Assembly: GCA_029532625.1 (NCBI GenBank)
Contig: JARFXM010000005.1
Coordinates: forward strand, 1,302,001 to 1,366,000
DNA: 64,000 nucleotides
Direction: 5' to 3'
Source: Lomentospora prolificans
Taxonomy: Eukaryota > Ascomycota > Sordariomycetes > Microascales > Microascaceae
In this document: positions 12,746 to 23,818 of the stretch, one piece after another
How positions within the stretch are numbered: position 1 is the stretch's first letter
Layout of the letters: every line of letters starts with the position of its first letter
The notes under the pieces: model-generated
Told to the model about the DNA's origin: nothing
The model's input: the letters and a program-made list of their open reading frames with translations, nothing else
Databases searched by the model: none
Position numbers and translations under genes: made by a program

Positions 12746-15592
12746 TTAGGCGATGGTGTGATCAGAATCTTGCTCCCCATTACGACCATCCAGTCCGCTG
12801 CGAGCCTCCAGCTGAGAGATAGACTCGAGAGCGCGCTCAAACTTCTTAACGTCGGCGCGCACCTCCTCTCTCAATTTCGCAGTCGCCTCATCCTCAGACA
12901 TGAGGGTGTCGTAAATCTCCCCGTCTCCGCTGGGAAAGACACCTAGCTGCCGTTCTAGGTGGTACTCTCCCGCAAGCTTGGTCTCGATAGCCGGGATTGT
13001 ATCGGAATGCAAGATGAGAGCAACAGTATCAGTTAATCGCGCGGACGCGAGTCTGTAGTATCCTCTAACATATGAGAACACGTCCACTTCCGTTTCGAAA
13101 GGATCTTTCCCCATCCGTTCCAGTTGCATGGCTCTTCGCTTTTCATCTTGTTCCCTTTCCTGAGCAGAGAGGGATTCAAGAGGAGAAAAGGCTTTGGGTG
13201 GCACTTCCCCCGTAGCGGTTTGCCAGCGGATATAGTGGCGATGGCGGCGCAAGATGTTCTCCTCTGTTCGCCGATACCGCTTGAACTCCTCGTCATTAAG
13301 TGTGAATAGTTGTCGTGTATGGATTTGAAGAGTCTTTGCAAGGTATTGCTCAGTTGCCAGCTTCTCATCATTCAGAAACTGAACCATGATCTCCTTAGCC
13401 CTCTTATAGATCAATCGTTTCTTCAATTTAGCGAATGCCCTGTCAAGCGCCCAATGCACAACCGCCCTCACTTCTTTCATCACTAGATGGAGAAACTTGC
13501 GGACTGGACCCTCCCAAGGGTGCACAGCTTGTCGGCAAAGATCCTCATAGACGGCGCCAGCAACGAGACCGGGCTGTCCAGGTCGTGTATGTCTGGTGAT
13601 CGCATCACTGATGTCTCTGAGCCTCTTCGACGGTGGTGGGCCAAATTCTGCGAAAGGGTTTGGCGGTTCCGCGGCCGGTCTTAGACCGCTTGGGCCGGGC
13701 GTGACAGACCCAATTCGCCCATTAGGTTCCTCACGTTTGACGGGCGAAGGGTTGTTGGACATGCGTGGGCGCTTCGAAGGAGTAATGGGCGTTGGGGGCG
13801 GCATGTCTGAGGCCTTGCGCTTGGGGTGAGTCGCAGGACCAGCTTGGTCGTTCGGATCGTCATCATCGAGAATCTCGATAACCTCATTATCGTCTTTAAC
13901 GTTAATCTTGGGCTTCATGGCTATCAAGCAATTGCGAAACGCCTCTCCAAGGCGCTGGTAATTTGACGAGAACTCGTTGCCGCGCAAACTGGACTCAACC
14001 AAATCATTGAAGGTTCTGAGGCTTGTCCGAACTTCGAGTTCGACGTTGGCTGGGAGTTCGGGGAGAGATTCAAGTTGTTGTCTTGCATTTGATAGCTTGT
14101 TGACGATCTTCTTCTTAATTGTCGGCAAGCTGTATTGTGAAGGTTAGCGTCTCAGTGCGGGTGACGTTGAGGGATGAATGGCCTACCTTTTCGCGAAAGC
14201 AGCTCCAAGTTTGTCAGAGAGATCAAAGTGAAGTTGTTTTAGTCCACACCGATCTCGGTACTGCCGGAACTCATGAGGCCACAACTGTGCGTCGTCAAAG
14301 AAGACATCCTCCCATCTGTTCTGTTCTTCTAGCGTCTCATCCGGGCGTCGCGAAGTTACGTAGTATCCATGCCCAGTGACGTGGCTGTCGCCCTTGAGAA
14401 TATCGCACCATTGACGAAGAGCACCCTCATCACGGGGCAAAAGATCAGCTTTTGTCATCACTCCGATAGTGCGGTCCAAGGCGTTGGAATCCTCGATGAT
14501 CTTCGACATTGTAGAGTTCATAGGGTCGAGATTCATCGGCACAGCCCAGATTATGATGGCCTCCCTATGCTTAACATACTCCTCAGCCAGATTCCTAACA
14601 ACCTGTACCAGGTAGTTTTCATCCGGGTTGCCAGGCCGAACGAAGACGCCCGGTAGATCGTAGAAAGAGAGGTCGGCGAAATCAGGGTGCTTGATCTCTA
14701 GAGAGATTACATTTGGAGAGAATTTGGCCTCTGTGTTTTCAGCAGCCTTCTCGAAAGCATTCTCCCCAATGGTGGCATGGCCGGATCCGGGAATGTAGTG
14801 TTCATGTGGCTTGCTGGGATTAAGGATAGCCAGCTGGGCCCATCGAAGGGTGTCTTCGATCTCATCAGGACGATCAAGGGTCTTGAAATCCAAGATTTTC
14901 TCATGCATGGGTTTCCAGGGTGGGAACCTGTCTCCCGGGGTGACATCGTCTAAGGAGACAATGCCATCTGGAGGGAGAAAGAAACCGTACTTTTGGCGGA
15001 GTGACACCCGGCACTGCCATGTGTGGTGACGAGAGATTCGGATATGGGTGACGCATCGTGTACACACACCTCCGCTACGGGGGAGATTGATGCCGGCAAG
15101 CCCTGACATCAGGCTTGACTTACCCGCCGACTGATCTCCCACCAAGACTAGCTTGGGAAGCTGTATGTCATGCTGGATCCCAAGCGAGTGTAGGTCTCCG
15201 AGCGTATCATTGAGGTACTGGAGGTTCTTGGCAATGCGATCAAATGAGCCATTCATAAATGGAATTGGCTCCGTCGGGTTGACAGGCGGCTTCTGAGGCC
15301 GAGACATCCTTACATCATTGACTTGTAAGACCAGTGGAGGTTCGTCAAATCTTCTCTCAGATGGAGTAGCTAGATGATCCATTTAGCGCTTGTTCTAGGA
15401 GTAAGTGCTAGGGCAGGCAGCGCTTCGTAGAAAGCCGCCGACTAGATTATCTCACTTACGGGCATTCGCTCTCTCATCGCGGTAAGCAGAGTAGAGACTG
15501 GGCTGGTTAGTGGATTCTTTTGCGTAGGAGGAAGCATTATCCATTTCCTCTAAATCCACTAAAGACGCCGGTTCCTTCTTGATGCGGGCCAT
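12746..15592 (-). CDS. Dynamin-family (Mx-like) large GTPase with disordered insert
   Basis: Large membrane-remodelling or scaffold GTPase of the dynamin superfamily. Three exons: 15592-15460, 15369-14187 and 14129-12746, giving 899 residues; both introns (90 and 57 bases) have GT..AG ends and keep frame. The GTPase domain shows G1 GDQSAGKSS at residues 122-130, G3 DLPGV at 282-286 and G4 TKAD at 350-353. The stalk follows. The C-terminus (from about residue 790) resembles a GTPase effector domain (FSYVRGYYRLASARLTD...). Between stalk halves, residues about 520-600 are acidic, then Pro/Lys-rich, with an acid-flanked VIEILDDDD, clusters KRK (542-544) and KRPR (558-561), and VKREEP at 569-574. 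The start is the only ATG in exon 1, which opens MARIKKEP. The second exon has its own ATG, but joining exon 1 skips the in-frame stop just upstream of it. No pleckstrin-homology or proline-rich tail is seen, which argues against a classical endocytic dynamin. Its cellular role cannot be read from sequence. Confidence 0.88.
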
Positions 15593-17576
15593 CTTCTGGG
15601 AAGGGGCCAAGGGGAGGGGGTTAAATATATAGGGTAATGGCAGAGGATGTGTACTAATCCAACAAAAGAAGCAGAAGGAACAATGAATAGAAGGAATATA
15701 TGATGAATAGAGGTCAGTAGGAAGGGAAGGCATAAACAAGTCAAAGACCAGGTCTGCTCCGTCTCATATATGTGGGCAGTTGGATGCTGGAAATCGCGAC
15801 GCTCCAGGGTGACACAATTTGAGATAGCGAGGGATGAAAAGGTACTCTTGACTCTCTATGAGAAGGCTAGGTAAGGTGATATATTGTTTTCTTTTTACTA
15901 AAAAAAAATAAATGAAAGATTTCTAGAAAAGACTTTAAATATATACGTCTTAAATTTCATCGCTACTACCACGGTTTCGTTGAGAAAACATCGCGAGGAT
16001 CGAGTCATCAAGGTATCCTGGGGGAGCAAACTAACAGAACGCGGAGTTCGGCAGGTGCATGAACTGAGAGAGGAAAATTCGCGAGGCAACGGCGAGTAGC
16101 TCCCAAAATTCGTCCACTTGATTGGCTGCCACGCGAGTACTAGAAACGGACCTGAAGACACGATCGGTCCCGTTGACTCGGCACCGCGAGACAGACAATG
16201 AGCGTTGGGACTGAGCTGGGGAATGGAAGCAGACACTTTTAAATATACATATCTTTTCTTTCCTTGTTTAACTGCTGTTTTCCCACCTAGCCACAATTAA
16301 AGCTAGAAGACTAATGTAAGCGAAAGGAGTATTAATGTTCAACAAGGCTACCATGGTTTTCTACGACGCCGAAGAGCCCGATACCTGTAAAAGGGGTTTC
16401 GGACTACCTTCGTAGTGGCCAGCATCATTCAATCCAGCATGGTTCAAATTGTCAAGATGCGACGTGGACTCGGGATATGGAAAGGCCAAGGCCCATGGGG
16501 TCGTCTCATGCTGGCTATGAACAGCCACTGTCGACATCAGAAGGCAGTTGCCAGATTACTAACCGTCCGAAAGACCGAATTGTCTTCCAGAACAGGCTCC
16601 AGACAGGCGCACGATGGTGGATCTGAAGAGGCATTGGCCAGCTGGAGAAGCCATCCACTTGATGCCATGATGATCCAGACTAATCAAAGAATCCTTGTCA
16701 ATAAATTGCCCTCCACAGACTTGGTCATATGGCCTCTAAAAGAGATTAATACACGTTGTTTATTCGTATTTTTTCAGGTACTTCGTAGTAGGATGAAAAG
16801 GAGCTTGTATTCAGCCCTTTCTCTGCCCTGGATCCGAATGCTCTATTACCCAGGCATTCAATTGATCGATTCCTAGGATCACCGAGGGCGACAAAAAACA
16901 GGGGTTGCCAGCGTACAGGTATTATTAGTCTTTCGAGCGGGCGAAGAGAGCCGACCATGTGCTGAACCCAGGTTTTACAAGACGAGCTGAGCGAGGGATG
17001 AAGCGGCGGCAGTATTAATTACCAAGTCCCCGAGCCACGGGCCCCACCAGTCACAGCCTGGCGGTTGATCAAGACGCAGTCATGAAAGAGCATGAGATAG
17101 GACCAATATTATTTGTATAAAATGTAGTGAACAAGAATGCATCGCCCATGCCTGGAGTGGCATGGCATTGGGGGAACCACTGACGATCGGATGCAGCCGG
17201 GACCAGCTGGAAGACAGCCACTGTCAAAAGCACGCATTGAGAATCGAGATGCACGCGCTGGCGACAACAGTGAGTGCCAGCATGTCCATGTCGCTGGCAG
17301 TACTATTCTCTTGCAAGCTCCTCAGTAATCATCCTAGGTAATTAAGCTCCAGCAGGAAATGAGCCCCGCGGCCCCTGACGAGTGACCCCAGCAAACTTCC
17401 AGGTTGGGGCAACCACGACGAAGCATCGTCACTACCTTATAATAATTCGGAAAGCCACACCAGCCCAAACCTCCTTAGATATCCCATACTTCTTGTCCGC
17501 CGAATTCTCTTCCTTTCTTTCCTCCGCTTGCGCAGCAGCCTTTTATCTTCCTCCTCGCAAGTCAAAATCTCCCGTA
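15593..17576. promoter_or_regulatory. Divergent intergenic region, dynamin / GMPPA-like gene
   Basis: About 2 kb separate the start codons of the minus-strand dynamin gene and the plus-strand pyrophosphorylase gene, so the region must hold both promoters. The bases just before each ATG are pyrimidine-rich on the coding strand. An open frame at 15898-16296 (minus) and one at 16415-16876 (plus) match nothing I know. No defined operator was identified. Confidence 0.4.
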
Positions 17577-19185
17577 ATGTCTCTCCAGGTCCCCCACCGT
17601 GGCAAGGAGCAGCCCTTGACCAAGGCCGTCATCTTGGTAAGGCATTTTCTCCCCCCCCACCGCCATCTTGCGCCTGAGCTCTGCACCTTGCAGTTTCCCA
17701 TAACCAGCCCAATTGAGGACTTGATAAGCCTCACCGCGGGGTCGCAACCACCCGCCGGGGGTTATCCAAGCCTCATGGTCATATCTCTGCTTCTACAATT
17801 ATTTCCAGTCTGTTGCGTTAAGTACCCAACACACTAACCCGTGGCATTTCCCTAACCTAGGTTGGCGGTCCTTCGCGAGGCACCCGATTCCGACCCCTCA
17901 GTCTCGATGTCCCTAAGCCCCTGTTCGAGGTTGCTGGTCATCCCATCATCTGGCACTGCGTCTCTGCCCTCAGCAAGCTCACCACTAAGCACCTCCAGGA
18001 GGTCTACATTATTGGCTACTACGAGGAGCAGATCTTCCAGAACTTCATCAAGGATGCCTCCCTCGAGTTCCCCGGTCTCTCTATCAAGTACCTCCGCGAG
18101 TATGAGGCTCTTGGTACCGCTGGTGGCCTCTACCACTTCCGGGATGCCATCCTCAAGGGTCGTCCTGAGCGACTCTTCGTCCTCAACGCCGACGTGTGCT
18201 GCTCTTTTCCTCTCGTTGACATGCTAAAGCTCTTCGTCGAGAAGGACGCGGAGGCCGTTATTCTTGGCACCAAGGTTTCCAACGAGGCCGCCAGCAACTT
18301 TGGATGCATCGTTTCCGATTCGCACACTCGCCGCGTTCTCCACTATGTCGAGAAGCCCGAGAGCCACATCAGCAACCTCATCAACTGCGGTGTGTACCTG
18401 TTTAGCACCGAGGCCATCTTCCCGAGCATTAGGAATGCTATCAAGCGTAGAACTGATCGACCCGCCCGTCTCGTCTCCTACCCTAGCTCCGATAACCTCG
18501 AGAGTAGCATGATCCTCGACGACGATGCCACCAACAAGAACGAAGTCATTCGTCTCGAGCAGGACATCCTTAGCGATCTCGCCGACAACAAGCAGTTCTT
18601 CGTCTATGAGACGAAAGACTTCTGGCGCCAGATCAAGACGGCCGGTTCTGCCGTCCCCGCCAACGCTCTTTACCTCCAGCAGGCCCTCCAGGCCGGCTCC
18701 AAGGAGCTTGCCCCTCGCTCCGCCAACATTATTCCACCCGTCTTTATTCACCCCACCGCCACCATTGACCCCACCGCTAAGCTTGGTCCTAACGTGTCTA
18801 TCGGCCCTCGTGTCCACGTTGGTGCCGGTGCCCGTGTCAAGGAGTCTATTGTCCTCGAGGATTCTGAGATCAAGCATGATGCGTGTGTTCTCCACTCTAT
18901 CATTGGGTGGGGATCGCGCGTCGGTGCTTGGGCCCGTGTTGAGGGCACTCCCATTCCCGCCAACAGCCACACCACTAGCATCATCAAGAACGGCGTCAAG
19001 GTTCAGAGCATCACCATTCTCGGAAAAGACTGCGCCGTCGGTGACGAGGTTCGCGTCCAGAACTGTGTTTGCCTTCCGTACAAGGAGCTCAAGAGGGTAA
19101 GTATTAATATCGGCTTCTTGCACTGCTGACAAGAATGAAGCTAATATGTTATACGCAGGACGTCTCCAACGAGATCATCATGTAA
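17577..19185 (+). CDS. GDP-mannose pyrophosphorylase A-like nucleotidyltransferase
   Basis: Mannose-1-phosphate guanylyltransferase family, alpha (GMPPA) type. Members make or regulate GDP-mannose, the mannosyl donor for N-/O-glycans, GPI anchors and wall mannan, in the cytosol. Three exons, 17577-17636, 17861-19096 and 19159-19185, give 440 residues, the usual family length. The nucleotide-binding signature GGPSRGTRFRPLS lies at residues 22-34, and its GGPxxGTRF form is the one typical of the alpha rather than the catalytic beta subunit. VPKPLFEVAGHP follows. The C-terminal third is a run of hexapeptide repeats (PTATIDPTAKLGPNVSIG region), i.e. a left-handed beta-helix. The last exon encodes only eight residues, ending NEIIM. 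In mammals GMPPA is an allosteric, largely inactive partner of GMPPB; whether this fungal protein is catalytic is not decidable here. Exon 2 has very C-rich third positions, as expected of a well-expressed gene. Confidence 0.93.
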
Positions 19186-19865
19186 AATCCCGAGTCCCAA
19201 AGGCATGAGCTACTTTTACCGAGATGGAGAGGCACATCTACTATTTAACGATTTTTTTTTTGGGCCACAAGAGAAATGTGTAGAGAACGTGGGAAACGGG
19301 AGGGTTGGCAGTAAAAGTGGATTCTTTTTTTAATGCAGGCGAAAAAATATAATAAGATTCAACGCAATCAAGAGCTCAGGGTTTGCATTATGCTAGATAT
19401 TTTCCTTGCTTAACCTCTATATTTCCCTGCAATAAGCCGTTGCGGTCTAAACGTGAAGAGGAGAATCATGCGGACCAGGTCGCCTTCCATCTAAGCATCG
19501 AATGATTATAAAGGCAAAAAGAGAAATGTTTACTGGCTTGGCTTCAATGGGAAAGAAATTCCAGCATGCCACTCGGCACCGACTGGTCAAGTAAGTGATG
19601 TCGCCCGAACCCATTGTCATTTCGGTAAGGCTAAAGCCGCTTCCCGCTTCTTTGGGATTCAGGGTATTGTTGCCGTCCATATGTTGTTGTAATACACACC
19701 GCCTATTTCCGGTTGGACCTGGACTACGCCAAGCCCACACCGCACACATACCCCAACGCCCACTGATGATACCTTGAACCCCGCGTCTATAATAAAATGT
19801 CAACAACAGAGACACTAGGCTTTGAAGACCCCCCGCACTTGAAACGCCTGCGCCAAGCCTCCCAT

Positions 19866-21587
19866 TTACTCGTCACGGTCCTTACGCGGCGAAGGCCGAG
19901 GGAACATGGGCGAGGATGGTCGAGATGTGGTGAGGCCGATGGCCTTGGCGGCGTCGAGAGGGTCGAGGGTGGAACGAGAGGAGGGGGCCGGACCGCCGAA
20001 AGGCCCAGAGGGTCCGGAAGAGGGATCGGGGGTGGGGCGAGGGGTGTTGAGGCGGTCGATGGTGGTTTTTTCGAGCGTAGCGACGTGGATGGGGGTAGGG
20101 CGGCCGGAACGAGAGCCACGAGTGGGGCCAGAGGTGGTGTAGAGGTAAGTGGCACCAAGGACGAGGCCAGTGCCGACGAAGAGCTACTCACGCGTAGTTA
20201 GCATTTTGACATTAGCCAGATAATGAAGGGAAAGGAGTTCATACCTCGGGTGTAAGAGTAAGATCGAAGAACCAGAGGCTGAACACAACGCTGATCAGGA
20301 TGCTGAAGCTGGTCGAGAAGGTCTTGGCAATGTTGTCGGCGTAGTTAATGACCAGCGATGTAAGGATGCCGTTGACCGCATGGAAAATGATTGCGGTCCA
20401 TACGATCCAGTTGTAACCGTCAAAAAAGCCATGGCGGGCAATTTCGCTTCCATCCTTATAGACAACACCGACGAAAAAGGCGGGAAAGAGGGAGTAGAAG
20501 GAGAGCTGCACATTGCGGGTCCACACGGAAGCGGGGGTGGGCGAGTCCTTGAGTACCTTCTCGAAGTAGACACCCGTGAGAGCTGATACAGTGGCCGCGA
20601 CGAGCACCGCAGTTAAGCCGATGGAGTAGTTCAAGGTCGTCGCCATCGTATCGGCGAACTCGTCATCTTGGATGCCTTCGTACGTAGCTGAGCGCTTAGA
20701 AAGATGGTGATTGACCTCGCCGGCGCCGCTGCCAGCCTGTCCGAGCTCGTGAGCAGAGCGCGGATAATAGTGATCTGAACTGTCATGGAAGAGGAGCTTG
20801 TCGTCGAGCGGGGTTCCCGACTGGGGCAGAGAGGCGATGGCGACCCCAATCGTCAGCAGGACCAAGGAGAGCCAGCGCTTTATACCAATGGGCCGTCGAA
20901 GCAGCGTGGCCGTGAAGATGGCCGTCGCAAGGATCTATAGAAACAAGGCTTTGGGTTAGTCTCCTGCTCACAGCGGAAGCGCAATCAGCTCTACCATAGC
21001 CGGGTTTACGCACCTCAACCTGGTACAGGACCTGGAAATGGACGGCATCCAGGTTGCTCACGGCAACATAGTGTAGAGAATTTTGAAATGTGTAAAGCGC
21101 CGCAGGAATAGCTAGCTTCCAGCCATCGCCTCGGAAAACGGAGTTATAGATTTGCTGGAAAATGACCGTGGCAGGGGTCGAGGGCGCCAGGGTTCGCGAT
21201 ACTTCGTATATGGAGAAGGTGAGGGAGATGGCGAGCTTAAGAACTTCATTCAAGAAGACGGCGGTTGACGCAAAGTATCGCTGATCACCCGCCGGGGTCA
21301 TGATTCGAGAATAATGCATAATCTGGAGCCAAGACACAGCCATTAGCTTCGGATGGCGGCGGTCAACAGCACCGAGGATGGTTACTACTTACGAGGATCA
21401 AGGCGGAGTGTTGGAATGTGAGCTGCGGCAATCATCTTGGGTCAGCAAGCCAATCAAACTCAAAGTTCAGCGAGGAATCATCACATAGAAAGGGAGAGCC
21501 TGCGCTTCGTACAGTGAGCAAGGACATCGACTTCGTCGACACCCCGAAGAGGGTGCCGGACGAATGGCCGGACGAGTCTTGGGCCAT
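19866..21587 (-). CDS. Golgi nucleotide-sugar (UDP-galactose type) transporter
   Basis: Multi-pass antiporter of the nucleotide-sugar transporter family (SLC35A/Gms1-like), expected to carry UDP-galactose or a related UDP-sugar into the Golgi lumen in exchange for the nucleoside monophosphate. Five exons: 21587-21513, 21422-21393 (30-base micro-exon), 21322-21014, 20934-20245 and 20183-19866, total 473 residues. All junctions have GT..AG and keep frame. Family landmarks are LTFQHSALILIMHYSRIM across the first three exons, then ALYTFQNSLHYVAVSNLDA and FQVLYQVEILATAIFTA, and the C-terminal TSFSILISVVFSLWFFDL. Roughly ten hydrophobic segments are present. A hydrophilic loop of about 60 residues (HDSSDHYYPRSAHELGQ onward) interrupts the middle, and the last 90 or so residues are a Pro/Ser/Thr-rich cytosolic tail. 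The gene converges on the pyrophosphorylase gene. Substrate choice within the family is inference. Confidence 0.9.
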
Positions 21588-23818
21588 CTTGTTTGTCGAT
21601 CTGCACGTTCTAAAGGTGCTCGCGGGGCCGCTTTGAATCGCTTCGACCCCAAACAACGCTGAAGCACCGAAGCCTTCTTCCTCCGCTGCTGAGCCGGGAA
21701 ACCAAACTGGTCGCGCGATCACCGGATCAATCGAGGGGTGTGTGCGCGTGACGCCTCGGCGAAACCGTGGAAAATAGCCTTGGCACCGAAGCGAGTAATT
21801 CCTCGATGGTAATCTTCAGGTGCGGTCGAATAAAGGGGCGCGGGACTCTTGACGCCAGTGGTGCAGAACATGTACTTCTTGTCGAATCGATAATTCAATC
21901 GCTTGGTCTCACAATCGTGACTCAATGAGCTTTATTGAAAAGGTGCGCGTCGAGAAGGAGGCCAGACACGAAGAAAAAAAAGTTGGAGAGAGGGCTCTCT
22001 GCTTCGCTCCAGCCGTTGTGGCACCTTGCTACCCCTGACGTAAAAGTTTCAGCTGGGAGGAATCCGACCTTGAGCTTGTTGTTCGCTCACAGGTATGAAA
22101 AAGCTGGTGCCCAAAAGTCGGCGCACTGCCACTCTGGTGAATGTGGATGCGACCAGGGTCCCTGGCAGGGTTGCAAGCCTAGGCCGATGCTGGGTTACTG
22201 GCTGGGATCAAGATGGGAAGCAGAAGGGACCTGCTCCGCACATGGGACAAGTTTGTGGGGAGAGATCCACACAATGCCCGACTGATCCTGGCGGAATCGT
22301 CGGTGGACGGATCTGTACCTTATGAGAGCGTCAGTCTCAGCTCTGCGGCGCTGGTTATCTCCAAGATGGACGGACTCCCAAGGAAGCATGCGCCGCATCT
22401 GTGTAATAAGATCTTGGTGTTAAGACTGGATCCTATTGATGGATCGTCTGGATTAAATGAAAGAAAGCTGTAGCGGTGAAATCCTCCATTTCAGCTTGAT
22501 CGGGCAGAAAACCAGCCCCATGCTAAAGCGGCCAACTGGTGGGCGAGAAACGATCAAAGAAGCAAAGAATGATGTCACAAGCAACGATAAACCTGACCTG
22601 GTGAGCTGGTTTTCCATCAATGATGCCTCATTTGCTTGGCGCGCCTCCCCGCACATTTTCGAGCGGCTTCAGTCCTAGCATGAAACATTCTGGAGTCGAG
22701 CCTAATCACGTTCGATACAGCCAGGTGGTTCTTTCAAAATAAACCCTTTTCCACTGTGTATCCTACTATCATTTTCGGGGACTACGACAAACTCAGAGAT
22801 GATACAACAAGAGATGGTGGATAGCCGTGGTCAGGGACACGGATGGACGGATGCGGATGCAGGAGTACTAGTGTAACCCTCTTTCGATCTGTGCTTGCCT
22901 TCCCCCTTCACCCCATGCTGGCCGAGGAATAATAATCGCAGCCTGTGTCGTTGTCCTTGCTTGGCGGAGAGCCAGCCAGCAACGAGAGCCACCACTGGAG
23001 CTAAGACATTTACACCCACACTCCACTTCGTTGGTGCTCATAGGGACCCGCTCACTCTTACAGACTTTGGCGCGATGCTTCTCACCAATATCTCCTCGAA
23101 TATAGCTGTGTGCGGGTTGGTAACGGCGGTTTATATTGACGAAGTCTACTACTATTAGGAATACCTATGGCAATCCGCTTAACCCTTTTTTAAATTGCAA
23201 ACGAAACAATCAATAGGATTGAGGAAGTACTCCCTAGGTATAAAAATAAGAGAACCGGCGAAACCGAACGCGTCAATTGGGCGCTGTTCCTGAGGTAGCC
23301 GTGCTGGTCGCGCCGGCCGTCGAATCGTTGTGGGGCACTAGCTCGTCAGCGTAAATGTGAAAGCATTTCACAGAGGTGCGTTATAATAAACCATGTGGAT
23401 ACGATTAGGTCGAAGGGTGAGTATAAAAAGGCGAGTGGGTGTCCGACATCTATAGTTGGCGAGTGACAGTTTCCTGGTCAGCCGGGCATAGACCCAGGTC
23501 GCTTCCCGTCTTGTCACCGACCTCAATATCAGAGCTCCAAACTTTCGGTGGGGTCGTGTTCAGTGAGGTGGCTGAGAAACTGTTTTCTGTAGGTCCGAAC
23601 CGGCGCCTCTTTGCCATCAACGACCGAGGTTCGGCCAGTCGTGACCAAGAATCGATCGAAACCTGCCGTGAGCGCTTTCTATTCGCTGTGCATGGCAGAA
23701 ATCTCGCGTGATGGGTCACCAGCGAGAAGGAAAATCCCAGAAGAGCGCTTGCGGCTAGCAGGAGTTTTACATACGCCAGGAGGGGATTGCGGCCCCGAGC
23801 CAATCTGGGGGCCGGTGT
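21588..23818. other. Intergenic region without recognisable gene
   Basis: No open frame here matches a known family. The minus strand from about 23450 to 23818, directly downstream of the mannosyltransferase-like gene, stays open in several frames and could be decayed 3' coding sequence of that gene, but I could not align it with the family's C-terminal half. The rest (21.6-23.4 kb) looks non-coding. Confidence 0.45.

Noticed and set aside
15898..16296. 132-codon minus-strand frame
   Set aside because: No domain and lies in a divergent promoter region; likely chance.
18224..19132. 302-codon minus-strand open frame
   Set aside because: Antisense shadow of the GDP-mannose pyrophosphorylase gene; caused by strong C-ending codon use, no family resemblance.
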